A DNA stretch of 64,000 bases from Maricurvus nonylphenolicus. Lineage in GTDB: Bacteria > Pseudomonadota > Gammaproteobacteria > Pseudomonadales > Cellvibrionaceae. The DNA lies in contig NZ_AP031498.1 of the NCBI RefSeq assembly GCF_042854845.1, forward strand, positions 1,116,001-1,180,000, given 5' to 3'. Numbering within the stretch: the stretch's first letter is position 1; each line of letters opens with the position of its first letter. Positions 34,397-44,209 of the stretch are shown here, in pieces. A program made the position numbers and the translations under genes. Under the pieces are notes generated by a model. It had not been told where the DNA came from. It did not search any database and worked only from the letters and a program-made list of their open reading frames with translations.

Positions 34397-34987
34397 ATGA
34401 AGACGCAAACCCTGTTATTGATCAATGGCGCAGAGTCCCGAGGGGTAGCACAGGGGCAACTCAGTCAGACTTTAATTGAGCTGGCCAGCAACGAGCTACA
34501 GAATCACTTCAACATATTACAGACGACGGTTGCCGACGGTTATAACGTCAGAGAGGAGCAGGAAAAGTTCAAACAGGCAGATGTGGTCTTGTTTCAGTAT
34601 CCGGTATTTTGGTTCAGTGTTCCGGCAGGGCTAAAAGCCTATATGGATGAGGTGTATGAGCATGGCGTATTCTTTGAAGGTAGCGACCGTTACGGTGAGG
34701 GCGGATTATTAAGGGGCAAGCGCTATTTGCTGTCGACCACCTGGAATGCACCTGAAGAAGCGTTTTTAGATAAAGCGCATTTCTTTGACGGCCGTTTGCA
34801 GAAAGAAGTATTAGTTGCCATGCATAAAGCGCAACAGTACGTCGGGATGAGGCCGTTGGCGAGTTTTGCTGCTTTCGATGTTGTCGCTAATCCACGTCTT
34901 GATAAGCTGAGAGAATCTTGGCGACGCCACTTACATCAGGAATTAATCAAGCAAATAGAACCCGAATCGACTTTAGAAATAGCATAA
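34397..34987 (+). CDS. mdaB: NAD(P)H-dependent quinone reductase, MdaB-like
   Basis: 196 residues from ATG 34397, after AAGGAG; the open frame begins at 34343. Flavodoxin-like fold of the NQO1/MdaB type: LLLINGAESRGVAQGQLSQTL at the start, then DVVLFQYPVFWFSVPAGLKAYMDEV, matching the FMN or FAD-binding and dimer motif (Q-Y-P-x-x-W-F-S-x-P-A). It performs two-electron reduction of quinones. Paired with the CrgA-like LysR gene. The gene symbol is a family-level assignment. Confidence 0.85.
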   Translation: MKTQTLLLINGAESRGVAQGQLSQTLIELASNELQNHFNILQTTVADGYNVREEQEKFKQADVVLFQYPVFWFSVPAGLKAYMDEVYEHGVFFEGSDRYGEGGLLRGKRYLLSTTWNAPEEAFLDKAHFFDGRLQKEVLVAMHKAQQYVGMRPLASFAAFDVVANPRLDKLRESWRRHLHQELIKQIEPESTLEIA

Positions 34988-35049
34988 GTATTTGCGCATA
35001 ATGGGCGGTCTACATGGCCAAGATGACTGCATTACCATGATAGAGTTTT

Positions 35050-36309
35050 CTAATGGCGTAGCTTGGGGAAGCGTTTAAGAGACAAGCATAGTAATGATGC
35101 TATACCCAAGCACGCAGCAGACATAATGAGGAAAATATCGTAGCTGCCAAGTTTGTCGAATATCAATCCCGCAAGAAAGGGAGAGATTGCGGCGCCTACG
35201 AGAAATATAGAATAAATAGTGCCATAAAGTACCCCGTAGGCTTTCAAACCAAAGTACCGTGAGATCATATAGCCAATTAAATCGACTTCAGCTCCCATGG
35301 ATAAGCCAATTGCTAGGGCCGCCACCAGTGCGTACTCTACGCCACCGATGATAAAGACCATAAAACCGATTGAGGCCAGGCCAAAAAGTACGGCTGCAAC
35401 ATAGGGAGCAAAGAATCGATCGATAAGAAAACCGACACCTAAACGCCCTACAATAATGGATGCTCCAATCGTGGCCGTGAGTGTTCCGGCTGTGGTCTGA
35501 GTGACTCCCAGATCAGACAGCATGGGGATAAAATGAATGATCATGCCGCTTACTGCAGTAGAGACTAACAAAAAAATTGCTGACATTTGATAAAACGTCC
35601 AGCTCTGAAGGGCTTCCTTTCGGCTTATTCCTGATTTTACTGTTTCAGTAATACGTTTGCTGCTAGTTGGCAAAATAGCCATTGCTGGTGTTTTAAGAAA
35701 TAGATAAACATAGGTGGCTGCGAAGAATACTATCAATGCTAACAGACGGTATGCATCTCGCCAGCCGAAGTTCTCAATGGCCTGAGTAAGTAATATAGGG
35801 GCTAAGACGCTTGCCGCGCCTGTGCCCATAAGTGCAATGCCAAGGGCTAGACCTCTTGAACTATTAAACCATTCGGTTACCGCACGCGTGAAGGTTACCG
35901 GCGATGACCCTGATGCAAGTAATGCAGTCAATATGGACAGCATATACAGTGTGATTAGAGAGTTGCTGATAAAGCTTATGGCTAGAATGCCAACCGCATA
36001 GGCGATAAGTGAGAAAAAGGCGATATGACGAAAACCCAGTTTATCAATTAAGGCCCCAACTACGGGAGACATTAAGGCCAGAATGATGCCAGCAAATATA
36101 CCAACACTGGAGATAGCTGTACGACTCCAGCCAAACTCCTGTTGCCAAGGGATCATAAAAATGCCCGTGGTATAGAAGCTTAATGAAGAAATACCACAGC
36201 CTATACCGATAAAAGCAGCCGTCAGTGGTAGCCAAGCTTGTTTTATTTCAGATGTATTTTCGCTTTCAGAAATATCGCCTGTATCTGTCGCAGCTTCTTC
36301 TGTATTCAT
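35050..36309 (-). CDS. MFS transporter (monocarboxylate/OFA-like)
   Basis: 419 residues with about 12 hydrophobic segments and a charged N terminus. The early motif GIGCGISSLSFYTTGIFM, W-Q-Q-E-F-G-W-S-R-T and LIDKLGFRH are typical of the oxalate-formate/monocarboxylate branch of the major facilitator superfamily. It probably moves an organic acid through the inner membrane. Alone on its strand; next to the AraC gene 36497-37519, which has the same direction. Confidence 0.9.
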   Translation of the reverse strand: MNTEEAATDTGDISESENTSEIKQAWLPLTAAFIGIGCGISSLSFYTTGIFMIPWQQEFGWSRTAISSVGIFAGIILALMSPVVGALIDKLGFRHIAFFSLIAYAVGILAISFISNSLITLYMLSILTALLASGSSPVTFTRAVTEWFNSSRGLALGIALMGTGAASVLAPILLTQAIENFGWRDAYRLLALIVFFAATYVYLFLKTPAMAILPTSSKRITETVKSGISRKEALQSWTFYQMSAIFLLVSTAVSGMIIHFIPMLSDLGVTQTTAGTLTATIGASIIVGRLGVGFLIDRFFAPYVAAVLFGLASIGFMVFIIGGVEYALVAALAIGLSMGAEVDLIGYMISRYFGLKAYGVLYGTIYSIFLVGAAISPFLAGLIFDKLGSYDIFLIMSAACLGIASLLCLSLKRFPKLRH

Positions 36310-36496
36310 TTTTAGTGCCTTGGATATGATAAGCCGATGGCCGTGCGGGAGCGTAATAGAGGGCCATTGTGGTCTTAGACCGATTCTAGAATAGCTGGTT
36401 TGATTTCTTTAAGATTGACTGGAGGAAGAGGTGAAAAGGCTGAAATGTCAAAAGTAGGATGCGATTAAATGTTGTTCATACCCTTTCTGAGGATAC

Positions 36497-37519
36497 TTAA
36501 GCTTTTAATTGCTTACGAAAATCACTGGGGGTAACTTGCTTCCAGCGTTTAAAGGCTCGAACAAATGCACTGGATTCGGAATAGCCACACAGATAAGCAA
36601 CGTCAGTGATGGTGTATTCTGGTTGCTGTAATAAGCGGATAGACATCTTTTCACGCAGTGATTCCAGTATTTCACTAAATGATGTTCCCTGTTTAGATAG
36701 GGCTTCCTTGAGTTGCCTTTCGCTCATGGCCAGTCTTTTGGCTGCTATGGCAATATTTACGGGCCCATCCATCATGGCCAGGGATATGGCTTTTTCCAGC
36801 GTTTCAATCAGGTTTTTACTGTCAATCTCTTTAATGTAGCCCGAAGCAAGCCCTTCGTGAATTTTAAGCAGGTTAGGGTTGGCGCTTTGTAATGGTGAAT
36901 TTAGATCACCGCTCTCAAACTGTATCGCATTGTTTGGGGAGCTAAAAACGACTGGGCAAGGGAAAAGCCTTTCATACTCATTCAGTTTTTCAGGCTTTGC
37001 GATCGAGAGTTTAATCAAACTGGGTTTGATGTTCTGATGGGATAGGGTGGAGGCTATGCGGTATAAATAAAGCGCGAAAAAATCTGCTTGTGATTTCTTT
37101 AAATGGTTGCCATGGCTGAGGTCAAAATTCAGTAGAATTTTATCGTTATCTTCCGTGATGGATAGTAGCGTTGAATTGCCAATAATCTTTTTGTAACGGA
37201 CCATCCTATTCATTCCCTCCAGCAAGGTATCACTACTTGCTACGAGATGAATCACTACGCCGTTCAGGCCAATGTTGCAGTGTTCGGCCAAATGTAGGCC
37301 TATATCCGGGTCCTGTGTCAAATTTTCTATCTCAGACCAGATGTTTATCAGCATATCCTGTGATATCCGATCCAGCTCTGAGCCAAATGCAATGTCGGTA
37401 AGGTTGAATTGCTGGCGTAGCTGGCTGGTGTCATAGCCTGCTTTATTCAAGGCATCGAATACTAGCCCAATGATCACGGTTGAATAGCTATAGGCGTCTG
37501 TCATAGCGAGATCAGTCAA
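36497..37519 (-). CDS. AraC family regulator with arabinose-binding-type sensor domain
   Basis: 340 residues. N-terminal sensor domain (about 15-195). C-terminal DNA-binding domain (about 240-338): VNIAIAAKRLAMSERQLKEAL, then TITDVAYLCGYSESSAFVRAFKRWK. Divergent from the GST-FAH-cyclase-TonB receptor operon at 37753, which is the likely target. The gap has the inverted repeat TTGGACA-N7-TGTCCGA at 37571-37591. Confidence 0.92.
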   Translation of the reverse strand: MTDLAMTDAYSYSTVIIGLVFDALNKAGYDTSQLRQQFNLTDIAFGSELDRISQDMLINIWSEIENLTQDPDIGLHLAEHCNIGLNGVVIHLVASSDTLLEGMNRMVRYKKIIGNSTLLSITEDNDKILLNFDLSHGNHLKKSQADFFALYLYRIASTLSHQNIKPSLIKLSIAKPEKLNEYERLFPCPVVFSSPNNAIQFESGDLNSPLQSANPNLLKIHEGLASGYIKEIDSKNLIETLEKAISLAMMDGPVNIAIAAKRLAMSERQLKEALSKQGTSFSEILESLREKMSIRLLQQPEYTITDVAYLCGYSESSAFVRAFKRWKQVTPSDFRKQLKA

Positions 37520-37570
37520 ATTCAGTAAATAAACCGTACTTATGGTGTGTTTGAGTGTGTATTTGGCAGC

Positions 37571-37591
37571 TTGGACATGGTGACTGTCCGA
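37571..37591. promoter_or_regulatory. Inverted repeat in the AraC/GST divergent gap
   Basis: TTGGACA-TGGTGAC-TGTCCGA matches at six of seven positions. A TCRGACA-type half-site also occurs before other genes near AraC regulators: 44171-44178, 46620-46627, 48101-48108 and 57021-57028. Confidence 0.5.
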
Positions 37592-37752
37592 TCTGTCAAT
37601 TCAACCTGCTGCAGAGATATTACCATCTGTTGACTTGTTAAGGCACTCAAAGCTCAGATGCAGATTATGGAGAGACTGAGTTATTTATCAATAGCAACAC
37701 CAAAGGAATGTATAGCCATGTTGCGGTGCCTTTAAATCTATAAGGTATATAA

Positions 37753-38556
37753 ATGACTATTGAACTCTATCATTCAGCATATTCAACCTGTAGTCAGAAG
37801 GTTCGCCTGGTTCTGCACGAAAAGGGTCTTGATTTTATCTCTCATGAGATCAGTTTTCGAAAAGAAGAGCAGCTCACACCAGAGTACCTCAAAATCAATC
37901 CTAACGGTGTGGTGCCAACGCTGGTTCATAATGGTCAGCCTATTATGGATTCATCCTGCATTATCGAATATCTCGATGAAGTCTTCCCAGAGTGCTCGCT
38001 ATCACCCGAATCGCCTCTGGATCGGGCCAGAATGCGTGCGTGGTTACGGTTTATCGAAGAGGTACCTACTTCAGCGGTTCGAATACCTTCATTCGAAAAG
38101 GTGTTCCTGCCTGCCTTGCGACTGGTGAAAAGCAAGAAGGGATTCGAGAAATCTATCGATAAACGCACGATTCGTACCGGTTTCTATAAAAAGATGAACG
38201 ATGGCAAAGGCTTTGAGCAGTCCGTTTTGCAAGATTCAGTGCGCCAGCTGCTAGAAACGGTTAAGCGGTTGAATACTGCGTTGGAGCAAGGTGATTGGAT
38301 TCTGGGGGAGAAATTATCTTTGGCGGATATGTGCTTAGTGCCTCTGATAGACCGGGTTGTCGATTTGAAAATGCAATACCTGTGGCATCAATACCCCGCT
38401 GTGCAGGATTGGTATGAACGAATGACGGACCGTGAATCATTCCAGAAAGCCTTTTATAAAGGTTCCCGTCTTTCTCAGCGGCTGGAATTCAAGCTGGCTT
38501 TTGCGACGATGAAGAAGACTCAAGGCAAGTTTGAGGCCGTCCTGGAATCTGTATAG
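37753..38556 (+). CDS. Glutathione S-transferase family protein
   Basis: 267 residues. Thioredoxin-like half (1-80) with HSAYSTCSQKVRLVLHEKGL, cis-Pro in GVVPTLV and MDSSCIIEYLDE as the glutathione motif. Helical second half longer than usual. It is clearly related to the GST at 93-980 (shared STCSQ/SYCSQ, NPN-VVPTLVH and SS-I motifs). First gene of the GST, FAH, cyclase, TonB receptor set; by analogy it may isomerise a ring-cleavage product. RBS is weak (AAGG). Confidence 0.9.
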   Translation: MTIELYHSAYSTCSQKVRLVLHEKGLDFISHEISFRKEEQLTPEYLKINPNGVVPTLVHNGQPIMDSSCIIEYLDEVFPECSLSPESPLDRARMRAWLRFIEEVPTSAVRIPSFEKVFLPALRLVKSKKGFEKSIDKRTIRTGFYKKMNDGKGFEQSVLQDSVRQLLETVKRLNTALEQGDWILGEKLSLADMCLVPLIDRVVDLKMQYLWHQYPAVQDWYERMTDRESFQKAFYKGSRLSQRLEFKLAFATMKKTQGKFEAVLESV

Positions 38557-38592
38557 CACTCGTTTTCTAGGAGTTAACAAAGGTATCTTTTT

Positions 38593-39603
38593 ATGAAATT
38601 TCGACGCGTTAACATTGATGGCAGAGTAAGGGTGGAAGCCTTGCATAACAATGCATGGAGATCGCTTGATACAGTCCCAAATTTGCAAGCACTAGCCTTG
38701 GATTTTGGGGTTACCGGTAACCTGGCTGAAGATGTTATTGCCGTACTCCAGCTGGGCAGTCAAGGTTTCAACGCGCTTGCCCAAGAGCTTGATCGCCTTC
38801 AACCGGTCAATGATCTTGGTGGCAAGCTTATGACACCGATTGATCCAACATCCTTTCGTGACTTTATGCTGTTTGAAGATCACGTCATTAATGCATCGCG
38901 CGGTTATGTCAAAAAGTTTATGCCCGCAGGTTATCAATTCTCAAGAGTAATTGAGGCAATAACGGGTAAACCGTTTTGGAAGTTCAAACCACATCAACTG
39001 TGGTATCAGCAGCCAATTTACTATTTTAGTAATCACCTCAACTTTTTAGTCTGTGGTGAGCCGGTGCCATGGCCAGGCTATACATCAGCCTTGGATTATG
39101 AACTGGAATTAGGGGCCATTCTAACGCAACCGTTATTCAATGCTACGCCTGAAGAGGCTGAAAAAGCTATCGGCGGCTTTGTTGTGTTAAATGATCTTTC
39201 AGCCCGTGATCAACAGTTGGCCGAGATGGATTGTGGTTTTGGGCCACAAAAAGCCAAACATTTTTCCAGTGTTATGTCCTCCGTCGTCGTCAGTGCCGAC
39301 GAGGTTCTTCCCAAGTTAAGTCGGTTGGAAGGCAGTGTGTCGATTAATGATGAGTTTGTTGCGTCCTGCTCAACCAAGGACATGTACCACAGTTTTCAGG
39401 AGAGTATAGCTTTCGCTTCCCGAGGTGAAAAACTCCATCCGGGTGAGTTGTTTGGCTCTGGCACGCTTCCAGGGGGCAGTGGCATGGAGAATGGTCGCTG
39501 GCTGTCTCCAGATGATGTACTTGAACTCGAAATTAAAGGTATAGGGCACATCAAAAATAAGATTTTATCACCGTTAGCTACAGAGACACCGGTATGCAAG
39601 TAG
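38593..39603 (+). CDS. Fumarylacetoacetate hydrolase (FAH) family protein
   Basis: 336 residues. Two features of the fumarylacetoacetase-like branch: the N-terminal half with FRDFMLFEDHV (His97), and the metal site LDYELELG (Glu170, Glu172) followed by NDLSARD (Asp201). It likely hydrolyses a C-C bond next to a carbonyl. It follows the GST gene by 36 bases, and its last codons overlap the next gene by 10 bases, so they are probably co-translated. Confidence 0.9.
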   Translation: MKFRRVNIDGRVRVEALHNNAWRSLDTVPNLQALALDFGVTGNLAEDVIAVLQLGSQGFNALAQELDRLQPVNDLGGKLMTPIDPTSFRDFMLFEDHVINASRGYVKKFMPAGYQFSRVIEAITGKPFWKFKPHQLWYQQPIYYFSNHLNFLVCGEPVPWPGYTSALDYELELGAILTQPLFNATPEEAEKAIGGFVVLNDLSARDQQLAEMDCGFGPQKAKHFSSVMSSVVVSADEVLPKLSRLEGSVSINDEFVASCSTKDMYHSFQESIAFASRGEKLHPGELFGSGTLPGGSGMENGRWLSPDDVLELEIKGIGHIKNKILSPLATETPVCK

Positions 39604-40355
39604 TCGATTTGTCAAAACCTATTCAATATAACCGTGAAGACCCATTTTTTATGCGTGTGAAGATTCGCCATAAACCCCACTGGATAGCTCGATGGATAGT
39701 TCGCTTGATGGGATTGCCATTTCGCTTAATGCCAAAAGACTTTGTTGGCTGGGCAGATGACACCATCACGCAAATGGGAGTACACAGCACCACGCATATT
39801 GATGCCCCTTGGCACTACGGGCCTAAAAACGGTACTCAGAAGGCAGCCAGTGTTGAGGATATTCCTCTCAATGAATGTATAGGCCCGGGTGTTGTGATTG
39901 ATATGACCCATAAGGCAGAAGGGGATTCTATTACTGCCGAAGATCTTATTCAGTCCCTGGATAAGACCGGCTCTGAATTGCAGCCTGGAAGTATTGTGCT
40001 TATTCACACCGGGCGTGATGAATACATGGGGACTAAGCTGTTCTGGAAAAAAGGCACAGGTATGAGTGCGGAGGCGACAGAATGGCTAATCGATCAAGGC
40101 ATCACTGTGATGGGGATAGATCAGTGGGGTTGGGATCTTCCCTTTCATTATCAAATCCAACAGGCCAAGCAGCAAAACAGGGATGACCTGTTTTGGGAAG
40201 GCCATCGAATTGGCCAGCATAAACCCTATTGGCAAATGGAGCAGCTAACTAATCTGAGTAGTCTTCCATCGCATGGCTTCAAGGTTTGTGTTTTTCCCTT
40301 GAAAATTGTTGGCGCCTCGGCGGCTCCAGCCAGGGTGGTCGCATTATTGGAATAG
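39594..40355 (+). CDS. Cyclase / kynurenine formamidase-like hydrolase
   Basis: 253 residues. Metal-binding motif H64-S-T-T-H68-I-D70-A-P-W-H74 matches the H-x-G-T-H-x-D-x-P-x-H signature of the cyclase family, which includes bacterial kynurenine formamidase and isatin hydrolase. The ATG lies inside the end of the FAH gene (10-base overlap). In this context it probably hydrolyses an amide, lactone or cyclic intermediate in the same pathway. Confidence 0.88.
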   Translation: MQVVDLSKPIQYNREDPFFMRVKIRHKPHWIARWIVRLMGLPFRLMPKDFVGWADDTITQMGVHSTTHIDAPWHYGPKNGTQKAASVEDIPLNECIGPGVVIDMTHKAEGDSITAEDLIQSLDKTGSELQPGSIVLIHTGRDEYMGTKLFWKKGTGMSAEATEWLIDQGITVMGIDQWGWDLPFHYQIQQAKQQNRDDLFWEGHRIGQHKPYWQMEQLTNLSSLPSHGFKVCVFPLKIVGASAAPARVVALLE

Positions 40356-40443
40356 TTTTTATAGCGACATTAACGGGAGGAGGTTCAGTAAAGCAGTAAC
40401 TGACAGACATTACATAATATCTATAAATACTGAGAGAGTAATC

Positions 40444-42804
40444 ATGCGAGATAATAAAATAAAGACACCATTAAATTTGCTGACGGCGAGTCTACTGGGT
40501 GTTTCAGCACCTTCATTCGCTGCTGTAGAACATTTTGAATTAGAAGAAATTGTAGTCACTGCCCAGAAACGTGAGCAGTCCTTACAAGATATTGCCATGA
40601 GTGTATCGGCTATTTCGGAAGATGCACTGTTTAACAGTGGTATTGATACGGCGGAAGACCTTAAGGCCATTATTCCTGGGCTGAATATTTACAGTGGTAA
40701 TTCCCCGGCCGCAACGGGTATCCAGTTGCGTGGTGCTGGTACAGGGGCGGCAGATCCAACGCTTGAGCCTTCAGTTGGTTTTTTTGTCGATGGTGTTTTT
40801 ATGCCTCGCAGCCTGTTTGGTATTTCTGACTTAGTGGATGTGTCGCAGGTTGAAGTCTTATTCGGACCCCAGGGAACCCTGTATGGAAAGAATACCAATG
40901 CCGGTGTTATTTCTGTAACGACGAAGAAACCCTCTGAATCCTTTGAAGCGCTGTTCGAGCAAACACTGGGTAATGATGGTTTGACTGATACCAAGCTTGC
41001 CTTATCGGATACGATTAATGATGAATTAGCCTACCGTGTATCCAGCCGACTTCGTAAACGCGATGGCGTCATGGGTGGTGAGTTTGATAATAGTGAGTAC
41101 AATCAAGTCGATAAGCAATCTTACAGAGGATTGTTGGAGTGGACTGCAGCGGAGAATACGCTTGTTCGCTTTAGTGGCTATTATAGCCTTGAAGATAGTT
41201 ATGGCAGTTCGCCCGATTCCTATCTTGATCCCACGAGTAATTTAAGTGTGCTTGCCCAGACGCTCAACGGTGGAGTTGTTGAAAATACCGATATCGATGA
41301 CAGAGAAATTACCAATACCTTTTCCAAGCAAAATCGAGTTGAAGTGAAAGGCGCCAGTGTTCAGGTTGAGCATGATTTTGAAAATGTTACCTTTCTGTCT
41401 TCGACCGGATGGCAGCAATGGGATATGGAATCAGAATCGGATGTCGATATGACATCAATCGATATTGTTAAGACGACCGATCGAATGCAGGAAGACTCAT
41501 TCAGCCAGGAATTTCGCTTAACGTCCCCTGGCGGAGAGACCATTGACTGGGTGGCTGGCTTATTCTATTTCAAGTCTGACCTGCAACGCGGAGATAAGGA
41601 CAAGACGTATGCTGAGATAGGTGATGGGTTTGCGCCATTTGCTGGCGCCGCCGCTGCCATTCTAGGTGGCCTTGATTGTACCAACCCCGTTAATGCTGCA
41701 ACCTGCGGTGCCGGTAGCGCATATCTGGCCTTTACACCGGGGGCATCGTCGACATGGGAAGCCAACTATGAGACAGAGTCCGTGGCTGTATTTGGACAGG
41801 CAACCTATAACTTTAGCGAAGCAACAAATCTGACTCTGGGTTTACGTTATGGCACCGAAGAGAAAGATTTTGATTTTTTCACAGATACCAACCTATCGGG
41901 AAATCCTGCCCAGGATATATTTATCCGTGCTTTAACAGGGCCGAATTCTGGTGCGGATAGCATCAGTGACGATGGATTTAATGGCATGATAAGTCTCAAC
42001 CACTTTGTGGGTGATGCCATGTTCTATGCAACGGTCGCCACAGGGAATAAATCCGGTGGCTTTAATGGTGATGCGGGTTTAACGCCTATTGATGATCGTG
42101 AATATGATACTGAAAAGACCCTTAGTTATGAGGTGGGTGCAAAAATAGATAATCTGCTTGATGGTCGAGCGCGTATTAATTTGGCTTACTACTATACCGA
42201 GTATAAAGATTTCCAGGTAACGCAGTTCGATGTCGCCACCGTTGCATTTTTGGTTGAAAATGCGGGGCGGCAAGTGACACAGGGTATTGATATTGATGCC
42301 ATGGTTGCCGTTACGCCTAACCTGACTATGGGCGCCAAAATTAGTTATCTGGATGCCAGATTCCGAGACTATAAGGAAGCTGGGTGCCATACGGATGCTG
42401 CCGCACCACATAATCCCGATGGCACCTGCGACTTCAGTGGTAAACAAATGCCGTTTGCCCCTTATTGGTCCGGAACAGTAAGTGCAGATTATGTTTATCC
42501 TCTCAGCAATGGCGAAATGTACTTTCACAGCGATATAGCATACCGCGGTGAGCATGTAGCCGATCCCACCTTTGCTCCCTATGGTACTGTTGATGCGACT
42601 ACCTTAGTGAACGTGCGGATGGGCTGGCGAGCGGATCATTGGGATTTAAGCTTATGGGGTAAAAACGTGACGGATGAAACCTACAGTGTTAACCACACTG
42701 GGCACACGATCGCGCAGGCATTAGGTGGCGGAACACAATCCTCTTACTGGAGCTGGTTAAATCAACCCGCTAGTTATGGCGCAACTCTTCGTTATAGCTA
42801 CTAA
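40444..42804 (+). CDS. TonB-dependent receptor 3
   Basis: 786 residues from ATG 40444, after GAGAGAG; the open frame begins at 40306 inside the cyclase gene. Signal peptide to about residue 27, then LEEIVVTAQKREQSLQDIAMSV, plug motif VEVLFGPQGTLYGKN (L-F in place of the usual L-R), and a beta-barrel ending ATLRYSY. It follows the GST-FAH-cyclase genes and is likely the uptake route for their substrate. A terminator follows at 42832-42855. Confidence 0.95.
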   Translation: MRDNKIKTPLNLLTASLLGVSAPSFAAVEHFELEEIVVTAQKREQSLQDIAMSVSAISEDALFNSGIDTAEDLKAIIPGLNIYSGNSPAATGIQLRGAGTGAADPTLEPSVGFFVDGVFMPRSLFGISDLVDVSQVEVLFGPQGTLYGKNTNAGVISVTTKKPSESFEALFEQTLGNDGLTDTKLALSDTINDELAYRVSSRLRKRDGVMGGEFDNSEYNQVDKQSYRGLLEWTAAENTLVRFSGYYSLEDSYGSSPDSYLDPTSNLSVLAQTLNGGVVENTDIDDREITNTFSKQNRVEVKGASVQVEHDFENVTFLSSTGWQQWDMESESDVDMTSIDIVKTTDRMQEDSFSQEFRLTSPGGETIDWVAGLFYFKSDLQRGDKDKTYAEIGDGFAPFAGAAAAILGGLDCTNPVNAATCGAGSAYLAFTPGASSTWEANYETESVAVFGQATYNFSEATNLTLGLRYGTEEKDFDFFTDTNLSGNPAQDIFIRALTGPNSGADSISDDGFNGMISLNHFVGDAMFYATVATGNKSGGFNGDAGLTPIDDREYDTEKTLSYEVGAKIDNLLDGRARINLAYYYTEYKDFQVTQFDVATVAFLVENAGRQVTQGIDIDAMVAVTPNLTMGAKISYLDARFRDYKEAGCHTDAAAPHNPDGTCDFSGKQMPFAPYWSGTVSADYVYPLSNGEMYFHSDIAYRGEHVADPTFAPYGTVDATTLVNVRMGWRADHWDLSLWGKNVTDETYSVNHTGHTIAQALGGGTQSSYWSWLNQPASYGATLRYSY

Positions 42805-42831
42805 CGTATTTGACAAATAAGTCTCTCGTTT

Positions 42832-42855
42832 GGCGCCTGTAGAGGCGCCCTTTTT
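42832..42855 (+). terminator. Rho-independent terminator after TonB receptor 3
   Basis: GGCGCC-TGTAGA-GGCGCC followed by CTTTTT, 27 bases after the stop codon. Confidence 0.9.
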
Positions 42856-42887
42856 CAATTTAATCGACGAGATAGCTTCCTGAGTTA

Positions 42888-43313
42888 TCAGTTGATTAGA
42901 TACATTCCCGCCATTACCAAATTCAATACCATCATTGTAAAGTCGGTAATAAATATAAACAGCATCAGCCCTTTAACTTCCCATACACCTTCGCCGCGGC
43001 GGTTTTGCAGAGCCACAGGAACATTAAAGGCAAACTGTGTCGCGTGGGCAACAGCTATGGTGAATAAAAGAATCACCCACTGTAGGTCTTTGTCAAATAA
43101 GCTCGTATTCAGTAGCAATAAGATATTGAGCACTAAAAATGCCAGGTTAAATCCGGCAACAAACTTGCCAGACATAATCAGGGTTTCGAACACCGGTGTG
43201 TTGCGATGCTCTTTAGGCACCACCTTCTTTGCGAAAATTCTGCCGCGTATATGAAACGTGTGATAGCCCCCCAAAAACCAAAGGGCATTGAGTATAAGTA
43301 CGGTCTCGAGCAT
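42888..43313 (-). CDS. Small four-pass membrane protein
   Basis: 141 residues, family not recognised. Four hydrophobic segments (about 2-16, 51-70, 77-95 and 118-138). Last gene of a leftward set with an SRPBCC protein and a tautomerase; the ATG is 17 bases after the tautomerase gene. Function unknown. Confidence 0.78.
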   Translation of the reverse strand: MLETVLILNALWFLGGYHTFHIRGRIFAKKVVPKEHRNTPVFETLIMSGKFVAGFNLAFLVLNILLLLNTSLFDKDLQWVILLFTIAVAHATQFAFNVPVALQNRRGEGVWEVKGLMLFIFITDFTMMVLNLVMAGMYLIN

Positions 43314-43329
43314 GGGTTGCCTCCTTCGA

Positions 43330-43542
43330 TTAATCCATTAGTCTTTTAAGAGTTTTGGCTTTTAGTTCGTGGCCACCGATATAGAAGTTACCTTCAGGTG
43401 CTTCGTTCAGTGTTACCCAGACATTCTGTTTCAGTTTTTCACCCAGGGTGTTGGTTACCGCTTCGGTTAAGGCGTTCGAAAGTTCCACTTTCTGTTCATC
43501 GGTTAAGGCGCCTGCTACGGTGGTGTAGGTAATAAATGGCAT
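43330..43542 (-). CDS. 4-oxalocrotonate tautomerase-like protein
   Basis: 70 residues, the normal size for a 4-oxalocrotonate tautomerase subunit. Pro follows the start Met (M-P-F-I-T-Y), giving the catalytic amino-terminal proline of this superfamily. Helix LTDEQKVELSNALTEAV is typical. It may tautomerise a 2-oxo acid formed by ring cleavage, or act on another enol. Co-directional with the SRPBCC gene, 12 bases apart. Confidence 0.85.
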   Translation of the reverse strand: MPFITYTTVAGALTDEQKVELSNALTEAVTNTLGEKLKQNVWVTLNEAPEGNFYIGGHELKAKTLKRLMD

Positions 43543-43554
43543 AGGGTTTCCTCT

Positions 43555-44079
43555 TTACTGCTTGATGGGGTTGGAAGCTTGCCAATCGCTTTCCAGTTTT
43601 TCTCTCAGTTGTCGCATTACGATAACGGATATTGGTTGAACCTGAGCGGCCAACATGGCGAGTGCTTGTTGTTCGTCAGGGTTACGGGGGACGGGGTAAT
43701 ATTCCAGCGTGCGTGTTAATAAGGTGCCGTCGATGGTTTCGTGCAGCTGATACTGAATGCTGCCGATAATCTGTTGTGAGGTAAATTCCACCTTCCACAG
43801 CGAAGGGGCCTGTACTGCTACTACCTCATAGTTAAAATCAGCATCTGTGTCGTTGAGAGTGACCACTTCAGAAAATCGCTGCCCCAGCTGCAACGAGCCT
43901 CCCGGCGTCTTGGCCGATTTGGAGTAGGGATACCAGTCATGCCATTTGTCCGGTTGGGTGATGTACTGATACACCAGAGCCAATGGGGTTTCTATGTGCA
44001 CACGGTTGGTGTTCTGCTCGGCGATAGTTGTCACGCTTGTGAATAGCAACAATGCCGCAGCTAATGTCTGTTTAAGCAT
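43555..44079 (-). CDS. SRPBCC (polyketide cyclase-like) secreted protein
   Basis: 174 residues. Signal peptide to about residue 20, then the START-like fold: NRVHIETPLALVYQYITQPDKWHDWYPYS at the N terminus and a long C-terminal helix. Such proteins bind hydrophobic small molecules. Periplasmic location is unusual for most SRPBCC proteins but occurs in this branch. First gene of the leftward set with tautomerase and membrane protein; divergent from the AraC gene at 44210. Confidence 0.82.
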   Translation of the reverse strand: MLKQTLAAALLLFTSVTTIAEQNTNRVHIETPLALVYQYITQPDKWHDWYPYSKSAKTPGGSLQLGQRFSEVVTLNDTDADFNYEVVAVQAPSLWKVEFTSQQIIGSIQYQLHETIDGTLLTRTLEYYPVPRNPDEQQALAMLAAQVQPISVIVMRQLREKLESDWQASNPIKQ

Positions 44080-44209
44080 ACCAGTGTCCTTTCCGCGTTA
44101 AATTGATGCTCGTTAGTATCCTTATCCGCTCAAAAGCTGGCTATAACACCTGTGACCAGGATATGATACTTTCGGACATTTCGACGAATAGGCAGGCCAA
44201 ATTAGGGTT

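Noticed and set aside
41036..42555. Several antisense frames over 60 codons inside TonB receptor 3
   Set aside because: They are shadows of the receptor frame and lack starts with ribosome sites.
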